Source of the DNA: Candidatus Rokuibacteriota bacterium
Lineage (GTDB): Bacteria > Methylomirabilota > Methylomirabilia > Rokubacteriales > CSP1-6
Reading direction: 5' to 3'
Assembly (NCBI GenBank): GCA_016177555.1
Contig: JACOVB010000131.1
Location: 1 to 5,492 of the forward strand
Length of the DNA stretch: 5,492 nt
Shown here: positions 5,133 to 5,492 of the stretch, piece after piece
Numbering within the stretch: position 1 is the stretch's first letter
Layout of the letters: the number at the start of each line of letters is the position of its first letter
The notes under the pieces: model-generated
The model's input: only the letters and a program-made list of their open reading frames with translations
Told to the model about the DNA's origin: nothing
The model's database searches: none
Program-made: the position numbers and the translations under genes

Positions 5133-5492
5133 TGGACGAGACCATCGTCTGGCTGCAGCGCGCGGCCGCCTCGCTCCGCGAGGGACGCCACGCCGACGCG
5201 GAGGGCGAAAGCCGCAGGGCGATCGAGCGCGATCCCCATCGCGCGGAGGCCTACTCGCGGCTTGGCGCCGCGCTCACCCAGCAGCGGCGCACGACGGAGG
5301 CCGAGGCTGCCTTCCGCGAGGCCGTGCGGCTCGCGCCGAGTGCAGGCTCAGCGCGCGTGGACCTGGGCGATGCGCTGTTCGAGCAAGGGCGGGTCGCGGA
5401 AGCGGAAGTCGAGTACCGCGCGGCGGTGGTGCGGGAGCCGCGCGGCTTCAGGGGCCACTTCAAGCTCGGCCTCGCGCTGGAGCGGCAGCGCC
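5132..5492 (+). CDS. TPR-repeat protein, 3' partial
   Basis: The frame is open from GTG 5132 to the window end, giving 120 residues. It consists of tandem 34-residue tetratricopeptide repeats, which form helix-turn-helix scaffolds for protein contacts. Repeat 1 is at about 4-35 (ASLREGRHADAE, ending AIERDP). Repeat 2 is at 36-69 (AYSRLGAALTQQRRTTEAEA, ending AVRLAP). Repeat 3 is at 70-103 (VDLGDALFEQGRVAEAEVEY, ending AVVREP). A fourth begins at 104 (FKLGLALERQ). The 34-residue spacing of the D/A/E-P ends is exact. There is no signal peptide or transmembrane segment at the start, so this part is probably cytoplasmic. The start is chosen because the repeats begin immediately after it and because a strong promoter places +1 on this GTG. 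Function and total length cannot be given; TPR proteins of this type are adaptors of many kinds. Confidence 0.85.
   Translation, partial: MDETIVWLQRAAASLREGRHADAEGESRRAIERDPHRAEAYSRLGAALTQQRRTTEAEAAFREAVRLAPSAGSARVDLGDALFEQGRVAEAEVEYRAAVVREPRGFRGHFKLGLALERQR

Overview
This is a very GC-rich, gene-dense bacterial window with codon use strongly biased to G/C at third positions. No phage, transposase, rRNA, tRNA or CRISPR array was seen. Protein style, the small-protein/nucleotidyltransferase cassette and the short-leader promoters suggest an uncultivated, soil-type GC-rich lineage, such as Rokubacteria/Methylomirabilota or a deltaproteobacterium. That placement is inference from general resemblance, not proof.

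Positions 1-3322 (+) hold most of a peptide/opine/nickel-class (family 5) ABC importer: a periplasmic solute-binding protein whose 5' end lies outside the window, then a DppB-type and a DppC-type permease. The binding-protein and first permease genes are separated only by a 63-base spacer that is almost entirely a long imperfect inverted repeat of the REP type. Its 3' arm contains the permease's ribosome binding site. The two permease genes overlap by 35 bases. No ATPase gene follows.

Positions 3327-3854 (+) encode a shikimate-kinase-family P-loop kinase 5 nt after the last permease gene. Its Walker A motif begins upstream of the first ATG, and no ATG, GTG or TTG is available in frame, so a CTG start at 3327 is the best reading. 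The usual C-terminal shikimate-contacting arginine appears to be alanine.

Positions 3885-5131 look like a small gene graveyard around one intact minus-strand gene. A small gene with an extended -10 promoter and a predicted leaderless ATG runs directly into what looks like the C-terminal tail of a nucleotidyltransferase-like protein in another frame. This is read as the scar of an internal deletion in a two-gene toxin-antitoxin-like cassette. It converges on an intact gene (4212-4808, -) for a YkoP-like protein, which has a GTG start and a strong Shine-Dalgarno. Upstream of that gene, 4866-5078 (+) resembles the start of an exported protein lacking a normal start codon and cut off after a few dozen residues.

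From 5097 a near-consensus promoter (TTGACA, 17 nt, TACCTT) is positioned so that transcription would begin exactly on the GTG of a TPR-repeat protein, which runs off the window's end. The two leaderless-type promoters, the REP element inside the transporter operon, the CTG start and the deletion scar are the most interesting observations. I found no convincing evidence of a wholly new multi-gene system.
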